Source: Rhodobiaceae bacterium
Lineage (GTDB): Bacteria > Pseudomonadota > Alphaproteobacteria > Rhizobiales > Tepidamorphaceae
Assembly: GCA_020637895.1 (NCBI GenBank)
Contig: JACKJP010000008.1
Location: forward strand, 62,001-126,000
Direction: 5' to 3'
DNA: 64,000 nt
Part shown: one piece after another, positions 57,400-64,000 of the stretch
Layout of the letters: each line of letters starts with the position of its first letter
Numbering within the stretch: position 1 is the first letter of the stretch
Made by a program: the position numbers and the translations under genes
Notes under the pieces: generated by a model
The model's input: only the letters and a program-made list of their open reading frames with translations
What the model was told of the DNA's origin: nothing
The model's database searches: none

Positions 57400-58497
57400 C
57401 TATCGGACAGGCCGTAGCAACCGGGTCACATGGCCCATCTTGCGACCGGCGCGGACCTCCGCTTTGCCATAGAGGTGAACGCGCGCATCGGGCTCGCCGG
57501 ACAGCCGTTCGGCCTGCAGCGCGTCCTCGCCGATGAGATTGGTCATGAGGCAGTCGCTGTGCCTGCGGGGCGAGCCGAGCGGCCAGCCGCAGATCGCTCG
57601 GATGTGCATCTCAAACTGCGAGATCAGACAGGCATCCTGGGTCCAGTGGCCGGTATTGTGCACGCGCGGGGCAAATTCGTTGACCAGAAGCCTGTCTGCC
57701 TCACCGTCCCGTATGACGAAGAACTCCACGCCGATGACGCCGACATAGTCGAGCGCGTCGAGAATACGCGTGGCAATGACCCGCGCCGCCTTGGCGGTGG
57801 CGGGTGCAATGTCGCCGGGAACAGCGCTCGAGTGCAGGATCTGGTCGCGGTGGATGTTCTCGGCCGGATCATAGGCGCATGTCGCGCCCGCCGCATCGCG
57901 TGCCGCGATGACCGATATTTCACGGGTGAACGGGACGATGCCTTCCAGCACGTAGGGGCCGGCGCCTGCCTTGTCGATGGCGACAGCGGGATCGTCGCCC
58001 GCCGAGACGCGTACCTGTCCCTTGCCGTCGTAGCCGAAGCGCCGGGTCTTCAGCAGCGTCTGCGGGCCGATTTCCGCGAGCGCGGCCGAGAGGTCATCGG
58101 CCGTCTCGACCGGGCGCCACGGCGCGACTTCGATGCCGATGGACGAAAAGAACTGCTTTTCCTGCAGCCTGTCCTGCGAAATGGCCAGCGCCCTTGTTCC
58201 CGGGCACACAGGTCTCAGCGCCGCGAGATGGGCCGCGGTCGCCGCCGGCACGTTCTCGAATTCGTAGGTAATGACGTCGCATTCCTGAGCAAATCGCGTC
58301 AGTGCATCGAGGTCGTCATAGGCGGCGCGCGTATGACGAATGGAGACATCGAATGCGGGGCTGTCGGCGTCCGGGCAGTATATGTGGCATCGCATGCCCA
58401 TCTCTGCTGCCGCAATCGCCAGCATCCGTCCAAGCTGGCCGCCACCGAGAATGCCGATCGTGGAGAGGGGCGGGAGCGGGAGGCCCTTGGTTATCAT
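57400..58497 (-). CDS. purK: N5-carboxyaminoimidazole ribonucleotide synthase
   Basis: An ATP-grasp enzyme that adds bicarbonate to AIR in purine synthesis. The 365 residues include GILGGGQLGRMLAIAA (AIR-binding N domain), LLKTRRFGYDGKGQ (ATP-binding loop), VGVIGVEFFV and NEFAPRVHNTGHWT (metal ligands), typical of PurK. The start overlaps purE by four bases, giving the usual purE-purK operon. Confidence 0.97.
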   Translation of the reverse strand: MITKGLPLPPLSTIGILGGGQLGRMLAIAAAEMGMRCHIYCPDADSPAFDVSIRHTRAAYDDLDALTRFAQECDVITYEFENVPAATAAHLAALRPVCPGTRALAISQDRLQEKQFFSSIGIEVAPWRPVETADDLSAALAEIGPQTLLKTRRFGYDGKGQVRVSAGDDPAVAIDKAGAGPYVLEGIVPFTREISVIAARDAAGATCAYDPAENIHRDQILHSSAVPGDIAPATAKAARVIATRILDALDYVGVIGVEFFVIRDGEADRLLVNEFAPRVHNTGHWTQDACLISQFEMHIRAICGWPLGSPRRHSDCLMTNLIGEDALQAERLSGEPDARVHLYGKAEVRAGRKMGHVTRLLRPVR

Positions 58498-58988
58498 GCC
58501 GGCTCCGACGGGCGCTCGGCGACGGCGTCCGTCTGCTTGCGGCGCCAGGCCTCGAGGCGGCCTGCCAGCGCTTCGTCGCCAAGCGCGAGGACGGCTGCTG
58601 CAAGCAGAGCGGCATTGACGGCGCCCGCCTTGCCGATCGCGAGCGTGCCGACGGGGATGCCGGCTGGCATCTGAACAATGGACAGAAGGCTGTCCTGGCC
58701 GGAAAGGGCCCTGGATTCCACAGGTACGCCAAATACAGGCAGGCGGGTGAGGGATGCGGTCATGCCGGGCAGATGCGCGGCGCCGCCGGCTCCGGCGATA
58801 ATGACCTTGTACCCGGCGCCCGCAGCCCCTCTGGCGAATTCATACAGTCGTTCGGGCGTGCGATGCGCAGAGACGATACGGGTATCGCAGCCCACGCCCA
58901 GCGCCTCAAGGGTCTCGGCTGCATGGCGCATGGTTTCCCAGTCGGACTGGCTCCCCATGATGATGGCGACGGGCGTGCTTTCTGGCAT
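58494..58988 (-). CDS. purE: N5-carboxyaminoimidazole ribonucleotide mutase
   Basis: A 164-residue class I PurE that converts N5-CAIR to CAIR. The conserved MGSQSDWETM, SAHRTPERLYEF and GAGGAAHLPGM segments form the active site. It is first in the purE-purK pair and lies 98 bases from the DUF465 gene in the same direction. Confidence 0.97.
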   Translation of the reverse strand: MPESTPVAIIMGSQSDWETMRHAAETLEALGVGCDTRIVSAHRTPERLYEFARGAAGAGYKVIIAGAGGAAHLPGMTASLTRLPVFGVPVESRALSGQDSLLSIVQMPAGIPVGTLAIGKAGAVNAALLAAAVLALGDEALAGRLEAWRRKQTDAVAERPSEPA

Positions 58989-59086
58989 CTGCGGCCTTCC
59001 TGACGATGGCTTGGTCTGGCGTTCGAAAGCGGCGGATTATATTCACACCCGCAGCAAGGGCAATGGCAGCTGGAACCGGACTTTCC

Positions 59087-59302
59087 TCAGGCGATGATGT
59101 CGGGTGTCAGCGAATCTTCCAGAAGCGAAATCCGGTCTTTCAGGGCCAGTTTCTTCTTCTTGAGCCGCTTGATCTGCAGCGTGTCGGGAACGGCTGTCGT
59201 TTCAAGTGCCCTGATGGCGCTGTCGAGGTCCCTGTGTTCTTCCCGAAGCCTTGCCAGCTCGGCCTGGATCGTATCGAAATCCGCCTCGGTCACGCTGTAC
59301 AT
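59087..59302 (-). CDS. DUF465 (YdcH-like) small protein
   Basis: A 71-residue acidic/basic coiled-coil protein: LARLREEHRDLDSAIRAL...DTLQIKRLKKKKLALKDRISLLED. The family has two antiparallel helices and no established function. The start ATG follows a weak GGGG site. It runs in the same direction as purE and is 180 bases from a second, divergent member. Confidence 0.88.
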   Translation of the reverse strand: MYSVTEADFDTIQAELARLREEHRDLDSAIRALETTAVPDTLQIKRLKKKKLALKDRISLLEDSLTPDIIA

Positions 59303-59482
59303 CCCCTATGGCATTCAGGCCGCATCTTGTAGCCTGTTATCCCCCGCCCGGACAGTTCCGGAAGCCGGTGCGATTATCCGGTTGTCCACTATTTGTTGCA
59401 AGTGCGCAGCAGCTGTTCGACAGCGACAAACTCCTGTGTCATCATTCCGTCATTCGCAAACGATGTGGATGAAGGAGGCTAC

Positions 59483-59662
59483 ATGTCTATCGCTACCCAT
59501 CTGATCGAACTGGAATCTCGTCATCGTGTTCTGGATCGTTCGATTGATGAAGAGATGTCCAGGCCATTCGTCGATACGCTGCGTGTTTCGGCGCTAAAAA
59601 AACAAAAACTTCACCTCAAGGAAGAAATCGAGCGTCTCAGGACGCAAAATCAGCTTCACTGA
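59483..59662 (+). CDS. DUF465 (YdcH-like) small protein, second copy
   Basis: A 59-residue paralog with the same pattern: LIELESRHRVLDRSIDEEMSRPFVDTLRVSALKKQKLHLKEEIERL. A strong GAAGGAGG site precedes the ATG at 59483, so longer frames are rejected. The conserved RVSALKKQKLHLKEEI part matches the IKRLKKKKLALKDRI of the neighbour, which suggests an old duplication with inversion. Confidence 0.88.
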   Translation: MSIATHLIELESRHRVLDRSIDEEMSRPFVDTLRVSALKKQKLHLKEEIERLRTQNQLH

Positions 59663-59694
59663 ACGCCAGACGCGTCTTGCGCATGGCACTCGCC

Positions 59695-59763
59695 GGCGTC
59701 CGCTAGCCGCGTAGCGGCGGACGCCCGAGGAGGGTGGTGCTGTCCGGCGTACCCGTCGCCGGA
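59695..59763. other. Two hairpins between the DUF465 gene and prpE
   Basis: GGCGTCCG (59695-59702) pairs with CGGACGCC (59718-59725), and TCCGGCG (59743-59749) pairs with CGCCGGA (59757-59763). Neither is followed by a U tract. The rest of the 241-base gap shows nothing clear beyond a GGGAGG ribosome site for prpE. Confidence 0.5.
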
Positions 59764-59903
59764 CCTGTTCCCGGCGCTTGTCCGAAAGTCTGATAAGGCC
59801 GTGCTTGCATCTTGATGCAGGGCAAGGACAGAGTCCTTCGCCTCGCCGATAAAGCGTGCGAACCAACGCGCGCGGACGGCGCGGACAGTCAGGGAGGTAG
59901 AGC

Positions 59904-61808
59904 ATGGCCAGCCGCTATCAGCAGGTCTATCAGTCGTGGAAGAACGATCCGGAAGGGTTCTGGGCCAATGCGGCTGAGGCGATCGACTGGATCAAGCCGT
60001 GGGACAAGGTCCTCGACCCCGATGCCGGGACCTACGGACGCTGGTTTACCGGTGCAACCTGCAATACGGCGGCCAACTGTCTGGACCGGCATGTCGCCGC
60101 AGGCAGGGCAGAGCAGGCGGCGCTGATCTATGACAGCCCGGTCACGGGAACAAAGAAGTCCTACACCTATGCGGAGCTGACCGAAGAGGTCGCGCTACTG
60201 GCGCAGGTGATCGCCGATATGGGCGTTTCCAAAGGCGATCGCGTCATCATCTACATGCCGATGATCCCGGAAGCTGCGATGGCGATGCTGGCCTGCGCCC
60301 GCATCGGCGCCATACACTCCGTCGTCTTTGGCGGTTTCGCGGCTCACGAGCTTGCCACACGGATCGACGATGCGACGCCAAAGGCCATTCTCTCAGCCTC
60401 TTGCGGCATCGAGGGCAGCAAGGTCATTGCCTACAAGCCATTGCTCGACGCGGCGATCGATCAGGCGCGGCACAAAGTTGGATCGACGCTGATTCTCCAG
60501 CGCCCCATGGCCGAGGCATCCATGACCGCAGGACGCGACACGGACTGGACCGAGGCGGTCGAAGCGGGACGAAAGGCCGGCCGGAAGGCAGACCCGGCCG
60601 AGGTCGCGGCGACCGATCCTCTCTATGTCCTCTATACATCCGGTACGACCGGCCAGCCCAAGGGTGTCGTTCGCGACAATGGCGGACACATGGTGGCGCT
60701 CAAATGGTCGATGGATGCAATCTACGGTATCAAGCCGGGCGAGGTGTTCTGGGCAGCTTCGGATGTCGGCTGGGTCGTCGGGCATTCATATATCGTCTAT
60801 GCGCCATTGCTGCACGGCGCGACGACGGTTCTTTTCGAGGGAAAGCCGGTCGGCACCCCCGATGCCGGCACGTTCTGGCGGGTGATCGCCGATCACAAGG
60901 TCGCCGCGCTGTTCACCGCGCCGACCGCGTTCCGGGCGATCAAGAAAGAAGATCCGGACGGAAAGCTGATCGGCAAATACGATCTGTCATCGCTGCGCAC
61001 GCTGTTTCTCGCCGGCGAGCGGGCCGACCCCGATACGATCCGCTGGGCGGAATCCATGCTTTCGGTGCCGGTCATCGATCACTGGTGGCAGACGGAAACC
61101 GGCTGGACCATCGCCGGCAATCCGGTGGGGCTTGGCCAGCTGCCCGTGAAATACGGCTCGCCAACGGTCGCCATGCCCGGCTACGACATTCAGGTTCTCG
61201 ACGATGCCGGACACCCGGTCGAACGAGGCAAGCTCGGCAATATCGTAGTGAAGCTGCCGTTGCCGCCATCATGCCTGCCAACGCTGTGGAAAGCCGATGA
61301 GCGCTTTCGCAACGCCTATCTCGACGAATTTCCAGGTTACTACAAAACGGCCGATGCCGGCTTCGTCGACGAGGACGGTTATCTGTTCATCATGGCCCGC
61401 ACCGACGACATCATCAATGTCGCAGGGCACCGGCTTTCGACGGGCGCGATGGAAGAAGTTCTCTCCGCGCACAAGGATGTCGCCGAATGCGCCGTCATCG
61501 GCGCGGCGGACAGCATGAAGGGTCAGATTCCCTGCGGTTTCGTCGTGCTGAAGGCCGGCGTGAACCGGCCGCACGATGACATCGAGAAGGAACTGATCCA
61601 GCTGGTGCGCCAGGAGATCGGTCCGGTTGCCGCATTCAAGACGGCGATCGTCGTCGACCGGCTGCCGAAAACGCGTTCAGGCAAGATCTTGCGCGGCACG
61701 ATGCGGCAGATCGCCGACGGCGAGGAATACAAGATGCCCGCCACGATCGACGATCCGGCAATTCTCGACGAGATCGGCGCTGCGCTCAAAGGCCGGCCCC
61801 GCGCCTGA
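59904..61808 (+). CDS. prpE: Propionyl-CoA synthetase
   Basis: Activates propionate, and less well acetate, to the CoA thioester. The 634-residue AMP-forming ligase carries YTSGTTGQPKGVVRDNGGH, the PrpE-type variant of the AMP-binding motif, DVGWVVGHSYIVYAPLL, WWQTETGWTIAGNP, and the C-terminal KTRSGKILR with the catalytic lysine that may be regulated by acetylation. It is alone here, without prpBCD, so propionyl-CoA is probably used through carboxylation to methylmalonyl-CoA. Confidence 0.93.
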   Translation: MASRYQQVYQSWKNDPEGFWANAAEAIDWIKPWDKVLDPDAGTYGRWFTGATCNTAANCLDRHVAAGRAEQAALIYDSPVTGTKKSYTYAELTEEVALLAQVIADMGVSKGDRVIIYMPMIPEAAMAMLACARIGAIHSVVFGGFAAHELATRIDDATPKAILSASCGIEGSKVIAYKPLLDAAIDQARHKVGSTLILQRPMAEASMTAGRDTDWTEAVEAGRKAGRKADPAEVAATDPLYVLYTSGTTGQPKGVVRDNGGHMVALKWSMDAIYGIKPGEVFWAASDVGWVVGHSYIVYAPLLHGATTVLFEGKPVGTPDAGTFWRVIADHKVAALFTAPTAFRAIKKEDPDGKLIGKYDLSSLRTLFLAGERADPDTIRWAESMLSVPVIDHWWQTETGWTIAGNPVGLGQLPVKYGSPTVAMPGYDIQVLDDAGHPVERGKLGNIVVKLPLPPSCLPTLWKADERFRNAYLDEFPGYYKTADAGFVDEDGYLFIMARTDDIINVAGHRLSTGAMEEVLSAHKDVAECAVIGAADSMKGQIPCGFVVLKAGVNRPHDDIEKELIQLVRQEIGPVAAFKTAIVVDRLPKTRSGKILRGTMRQIADGEEYKMPATIDDPAILDEIGAALKGRPRA

Positions 61809-61893
61809 ACCCGCAACGTAAATTTCGTGCGTCGACCCTGAGACTCTCGGGCCTTCCGGGCGTTAGAGTCCCCATGGACAGCCAACAGGGGAC

Positions 61894-62691
61894 ATGAACG
61901 GAATGCTTCTCAAGGACAGGGTCGCCATCGTAACGGGCGGCGCGCAGGGTATCGGGCGCGCCGTCGTGGAGCGCTTCTATTCGGAAGGCGCGAAGGTCGT
62001 CATTGCCGATATCGAGGACAAGGAAGGCGAAGAGCTTGAAAAGTCTCTCGGCGGCGAGGAACAGGCGCGCTTCGTCCACTGCGACGTTGCCGACAAGCTA
62101 GACATCAGAAACCTGGTGACGCAGACGGTCGGCGCGTTCGGACGCATCGACATTCTCGTCAACAATGCCGGCATACTGCACGCCGCCCCGTTTCTGGAGC
62201 TTGAGGAAAAAGATTTCGACCGGGTGCTCGCGGTCAATCTGAAGGGTGCGTTTCTCACCGGCCAGGCTGTTGCCAAGCAGATGGTCAAGCAGGTCGAGGC
62301 CGGTGGAAATCCGGGCGCGATCATCAACATGAGCTCTGTCAACGCCGTGCTCGCGATCGAGGATCAGGTCCCCTACACGGTTTCCAAGGGCGGCATGACC
62401 CAGCTGACCAAGGTCATGGCGCTGGCGCTCGCGAAATACGGGATCAGGGTCAATGCCATTGGGCCCGGCAGCATTGCGACACGGATGCTTGCCGCCGTCG
62501 CGACCAATCCGGAAGCACGCCGCAAGGTTCTCTCGCGGACGCCGCTCGGACGCACCGGCGAGCCTGCCGATATTGCGGGAATTGCCGTTTTCCTGGCGGC
62601 CGACGATGCGGGCTACATCACCGCGCAGACGATCTACGCCGATGGCGGACGCCTTGGCCTCAACTATACTGTGCCGGTGATCGAACCCTGA
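61894..62691 (+). CDS. SDR family oxidoreductase
   Basis: A 265-residue short-chain dehydrogenase. TGGAQGIGRAV binds the cofactor, ADIEDK near the second strand has an acidic residue that favours NAD over NADP, NNAG is present, and the catalytic Ser-Tyr-Lys set lies in NMSSVN and YTVSKGG. It resembles glucose 1-dehydrogenase/3-oxoacyl reductase relatives, so the substrate is open. It follows prpE by 85 bases and may be read with it. Confidence 0.88.
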   Translation: MNGMLLKDRVAIVTGGAQGIGRAVVERFYSEGAKVVIADIEDKEGEELEKSLGGEEQARFVHCDVADKLDIRNLVTQTVGAFGRIDILVNNAGILHAAPFLELEEKDFDRVLAVNLKGAFLTGQAVAKQMVKQVEAGGNPGAIINMSSVNAVLAIEDQVPYTVSKGGMTQLTKVMALALAKYGIRVNAIGPGSIATRMLAAVATNPEARRKVLSRTPLGRTGEPADIAGIAVFLAADDAGYITAQTIYADGGRLGLNYTVPVIEP

Positions 62692-62706
62692 GAACCCGCG
62701 AAGACT

Positions 62707-63414
62707 CTAGCGGTCTTCGTCCTCGTCGTCCTTTTCGGTGGAACCGGTGAAGCGCGCAAAGACGTTCTCCGCATCGACCGAAGGCTCGCGTGCCTCGCGT
62801 GAAGACGGAAGCGGCTCGAAGGGCGATTCCTGTGTTTCCGCCGTGGTGACTTCCGCGGGCAGGAGCGTGGGGCCCTCGGCTTCCATCGGGCGGGCGCGCG
62901 CGGCCTTCTTGACCTCCGCGTCCAGCTCAACCTGGCTGCACAGCCCGAGCGTCACCGGATCGGCGGGTGCCAGATTGGCGGCATTCCAGTGCGTGCGCTC
63001 GCGGATCTGCTGGATCGTCGACTTGGTGGTGCCGACGAGGCGCATGATCTGCGCGTCCTTCAGTTCGGGATGATTGCGGACCAGCCAGAGAATGGCGTTG
63101 GGACGATCCTGACGGCGTGAAACCGGCGTGTAGCGCGGGCCCTTCTTGGCGCGCTGCGGGACGATGACCTTCGGCTTCGACAGTTCCAGCTTCTTCTTCG
63201 GATCGGCTTCGGCGGCGCTGATCGCCTCGCGCGACAGCTGACCAGTCTGAACCGGATCGAGACCCTTGATGCCCTGTGCCGACTCGCCATCGGCGATCGC
63301 CTTCACTTCCAGTTCGTGCAGCGTGCAGAAATCGGCAATCTGCTTGAAGGTGAGAGCGGTATTGTCGACCAGCCACACAGCGGTCGCCTTGGGCATCAAA
63401 AGCGTATCAGACAT
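62707..63414 (-). CDS. trcR: Cell-cycle transcriptional regulator TrcR (DUF1013)
   Basis: A 235-residue protein with an N-terminal winged-helix-like region (LPKATAVWLVDNTALTFKQIADFCTLHELEV) and a second helix-rich part (RPNAILWLVRNHPELKDAQIMRLVGTTKSTIQQIRERTHWN) typical of DUF1013. Family members bind with RNA polymerase at many promoters in Rhodobacter and Caulobacter. The C-terminal 70 residues are acidic and variable. The start at 63414 follows CGGAGAA. A small hairpin (CGAAGAC/GTCTTCG, 62699-62719) spans its stop codon between the convergent genes. Confidence 0.9.
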   Translation of the reverse strand: MSDTLLMPKATAVWLVDNTALTFKQIADFCTLHELEVKAIADGESAQGIKGLDPVQTGQLSREAISAAEADPKKKLELSKPKVIVPQRAKKGPRYTPVSRRQDRPNAILWLVRNHPELKDAQIMRLVGTTKSTIQQIRERTHWNAANLAPADPVTLGLCSQVELDAEVKKAARARPMEAEGPTLLPAEVTTAETQESPFEPLPSSREAREPSVDAENVFARFTGSTEKDDEDEDR

Positions 63415-63540
63415 GATTTTCTCCGTTCGTGCCCGCCTTGTCACCGGCGGGCCCCGGTCAGCGAGTTGGTGCATGAACTGGGATTGGCACCGTGTTTACC
63501 CGAACCCGTGACGTGATGCAAACGACATCGGCGGCGCAGT

Positions 63541-64000
63541 TCAGGCGACCTTGAGGACGATCTTGCCGACATGGGCGGAGCTTTCCATGAGCGCGTGGGC
63601 ACCTGCCGCCTCCACCAGCGGAAAGGTGGAATCGATCAGTACCTTGACCTCGCCCTTCTCGATGAGCGGCCAGACCTGCGCCTGCAGTTCCTGCGCGATC
63701 TGCGCCTTGAAGGCGACGTCACGGGCGCGCAGCGTCGAACCGGTATGGGTCAGCCGCTTCATCATGATGCGGCGCAGGTCCACGGTCGCCTCGCCACCGA
63801 GGAGCGTTGCAATCTGGACGATACGCCCGTCGGTTGCCGCGACCTGATAATTCCGTTCAGCGTAGCTGCCGCCGACCATATCGAGAATCACGTCGATACC
63901 CTTGCGGCCAGTCGCCGCCTTGAGGACGGCGACGAAATCCTCGTCGCGGTAATTCACGGCGCGCTCAGCGCCGAGCTCGGTGCAGGCTGCGCATTTCTCG
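63541..64000 (-). CDS. NAD(P)H quinone oxidoreductase, C-terminal part (cut by window end)
   Basis: The frame stays open to the right edge, where upstream codons read EKCAACTELGAERAVNYRDEDF, so this is the last 153 residues of a longer protein. GIDVILDMVGGSYAERNYQV, GRIVQIATLLGG and HALMESSAHVGKIVLKV match the PIG3/QorB-like zinc-free quinone oxidoreductases. It would reduce quinones with NADPH. The N-terminal half and start lie outside the window. Confidence 0.9.
   Translation of the reverse strand, partial: EKCAACTELGAERAVNYRDEDFVAVLKAATGRKGIDVILDMVGGSYAERNYQVAATDGRIVQIATLLGGEATVDLRRIMMKRLTHTGSTLRARDVAFKAQIAQELQAQVWPLIEKGEVKVLIDSTFPLVEAAGAHALMESSAHVGKIVLKVA

Overview
This 64 kb window is chromosomal DNA from an alphaproteobacterium, most likely order Hyphomicrobiales (Rhizobiales). 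The evidence is high GC content, the acpXL-type very-long-chain fatty acid (VLCFA) lipid A cluster, the alphaproteobacterial cell-cycle regulators CpdR, GapR and TrcR, an aa3 oxidase subunit IV gene next to pntAA-pntAB-pntB, and an MmgR-like small RNA. No integrase, transposase, plasmid or phage gene and no CRISPR array was seen. The content is dense core genome.

Layout. 1-4.4 kb: the end of a heme oxygenase gene, a bacteriophytochrome HWE kinase with its own receiver domain, an opposing single-domain receiver and ferrochelatase, a heme/bilin light-sensing neighbourhood. 4.4-6.0 kb: a MotA/MotB-like stator pair with no other flagellar genes. 6.2-12.3 kb: envelope and sugar-nucleotide genes (BBP2-type outer membrane barrel, galU, galE, MltB-like lytic transglycosylase, DUF459 SGNH protein). 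12.4-18.5 kb: gltD and gltB for glutamate synthase.

18.5-21.3 kb holds the most striking system: a bufferin-type RiPP operon encoding a secreted four-cysteine DUF2282 precursor, a DUF692/MNIO modifying enzyme, a DUF2063 partner and a DoxX membrane protein, with overlapping or closely spaced genes. The family is known to make modified copper-binding peptides. 21.4-28.9 kb: an S9 peptidase, threonine aldolase, a small heat-shock protein with a ROSE-like RNA thermometer leader, a small secreted basic protein, a lysophospholipase-like hydrolase, a histidinol-phosphatase-like enzyme and an MFS transporter. 29.0-30.6 kb: a likely MmgR-family sRNA, an N-formylglutamate amidohydrolase and cpdR with a leader that can form two competing hairpins.

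30.6-35.9 kb: acpXL-fabZXL-fabF2XL-fabF1XL-adh-lpxXL, which builds the very long acyl chain and attaches it to lipid A. 36.2-37.3 kb: tRNA-Val(GAC), a zinc-free L36 gene (41 codons) with a clear promoter, and a TPR protein. 37.3-44.0 kb: an alpha/beta hydrolase, a coupled eamA-glycerate kinase-DUF1036-pyruvate kinase operon, a second N-formylglutamate amidohydrolase, DUF1244 and gapR. 44.0-51.6 kb: cell-wall enzymes (DUF882/M15, YcbB-type L,D-transpeptidase), a sigma-54 response regulator and oligoendopeptidase F.

51.7-55.1 kb: oxidase subunit IV and the three-subunit proton-translocating transhydrogenase, ended by a strong terminator that lies inside the start of the next open frame. 55.1-64 kb: a possible GGCT-fold protein, a TPR lipoprotein, rpsU, purE-purK, two small DUF465 proteins, prpE, an SDR, TrcR and a quinone oxidoreductase cut by the window end. 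Functions are assigned from motifs and family recall without database searches.
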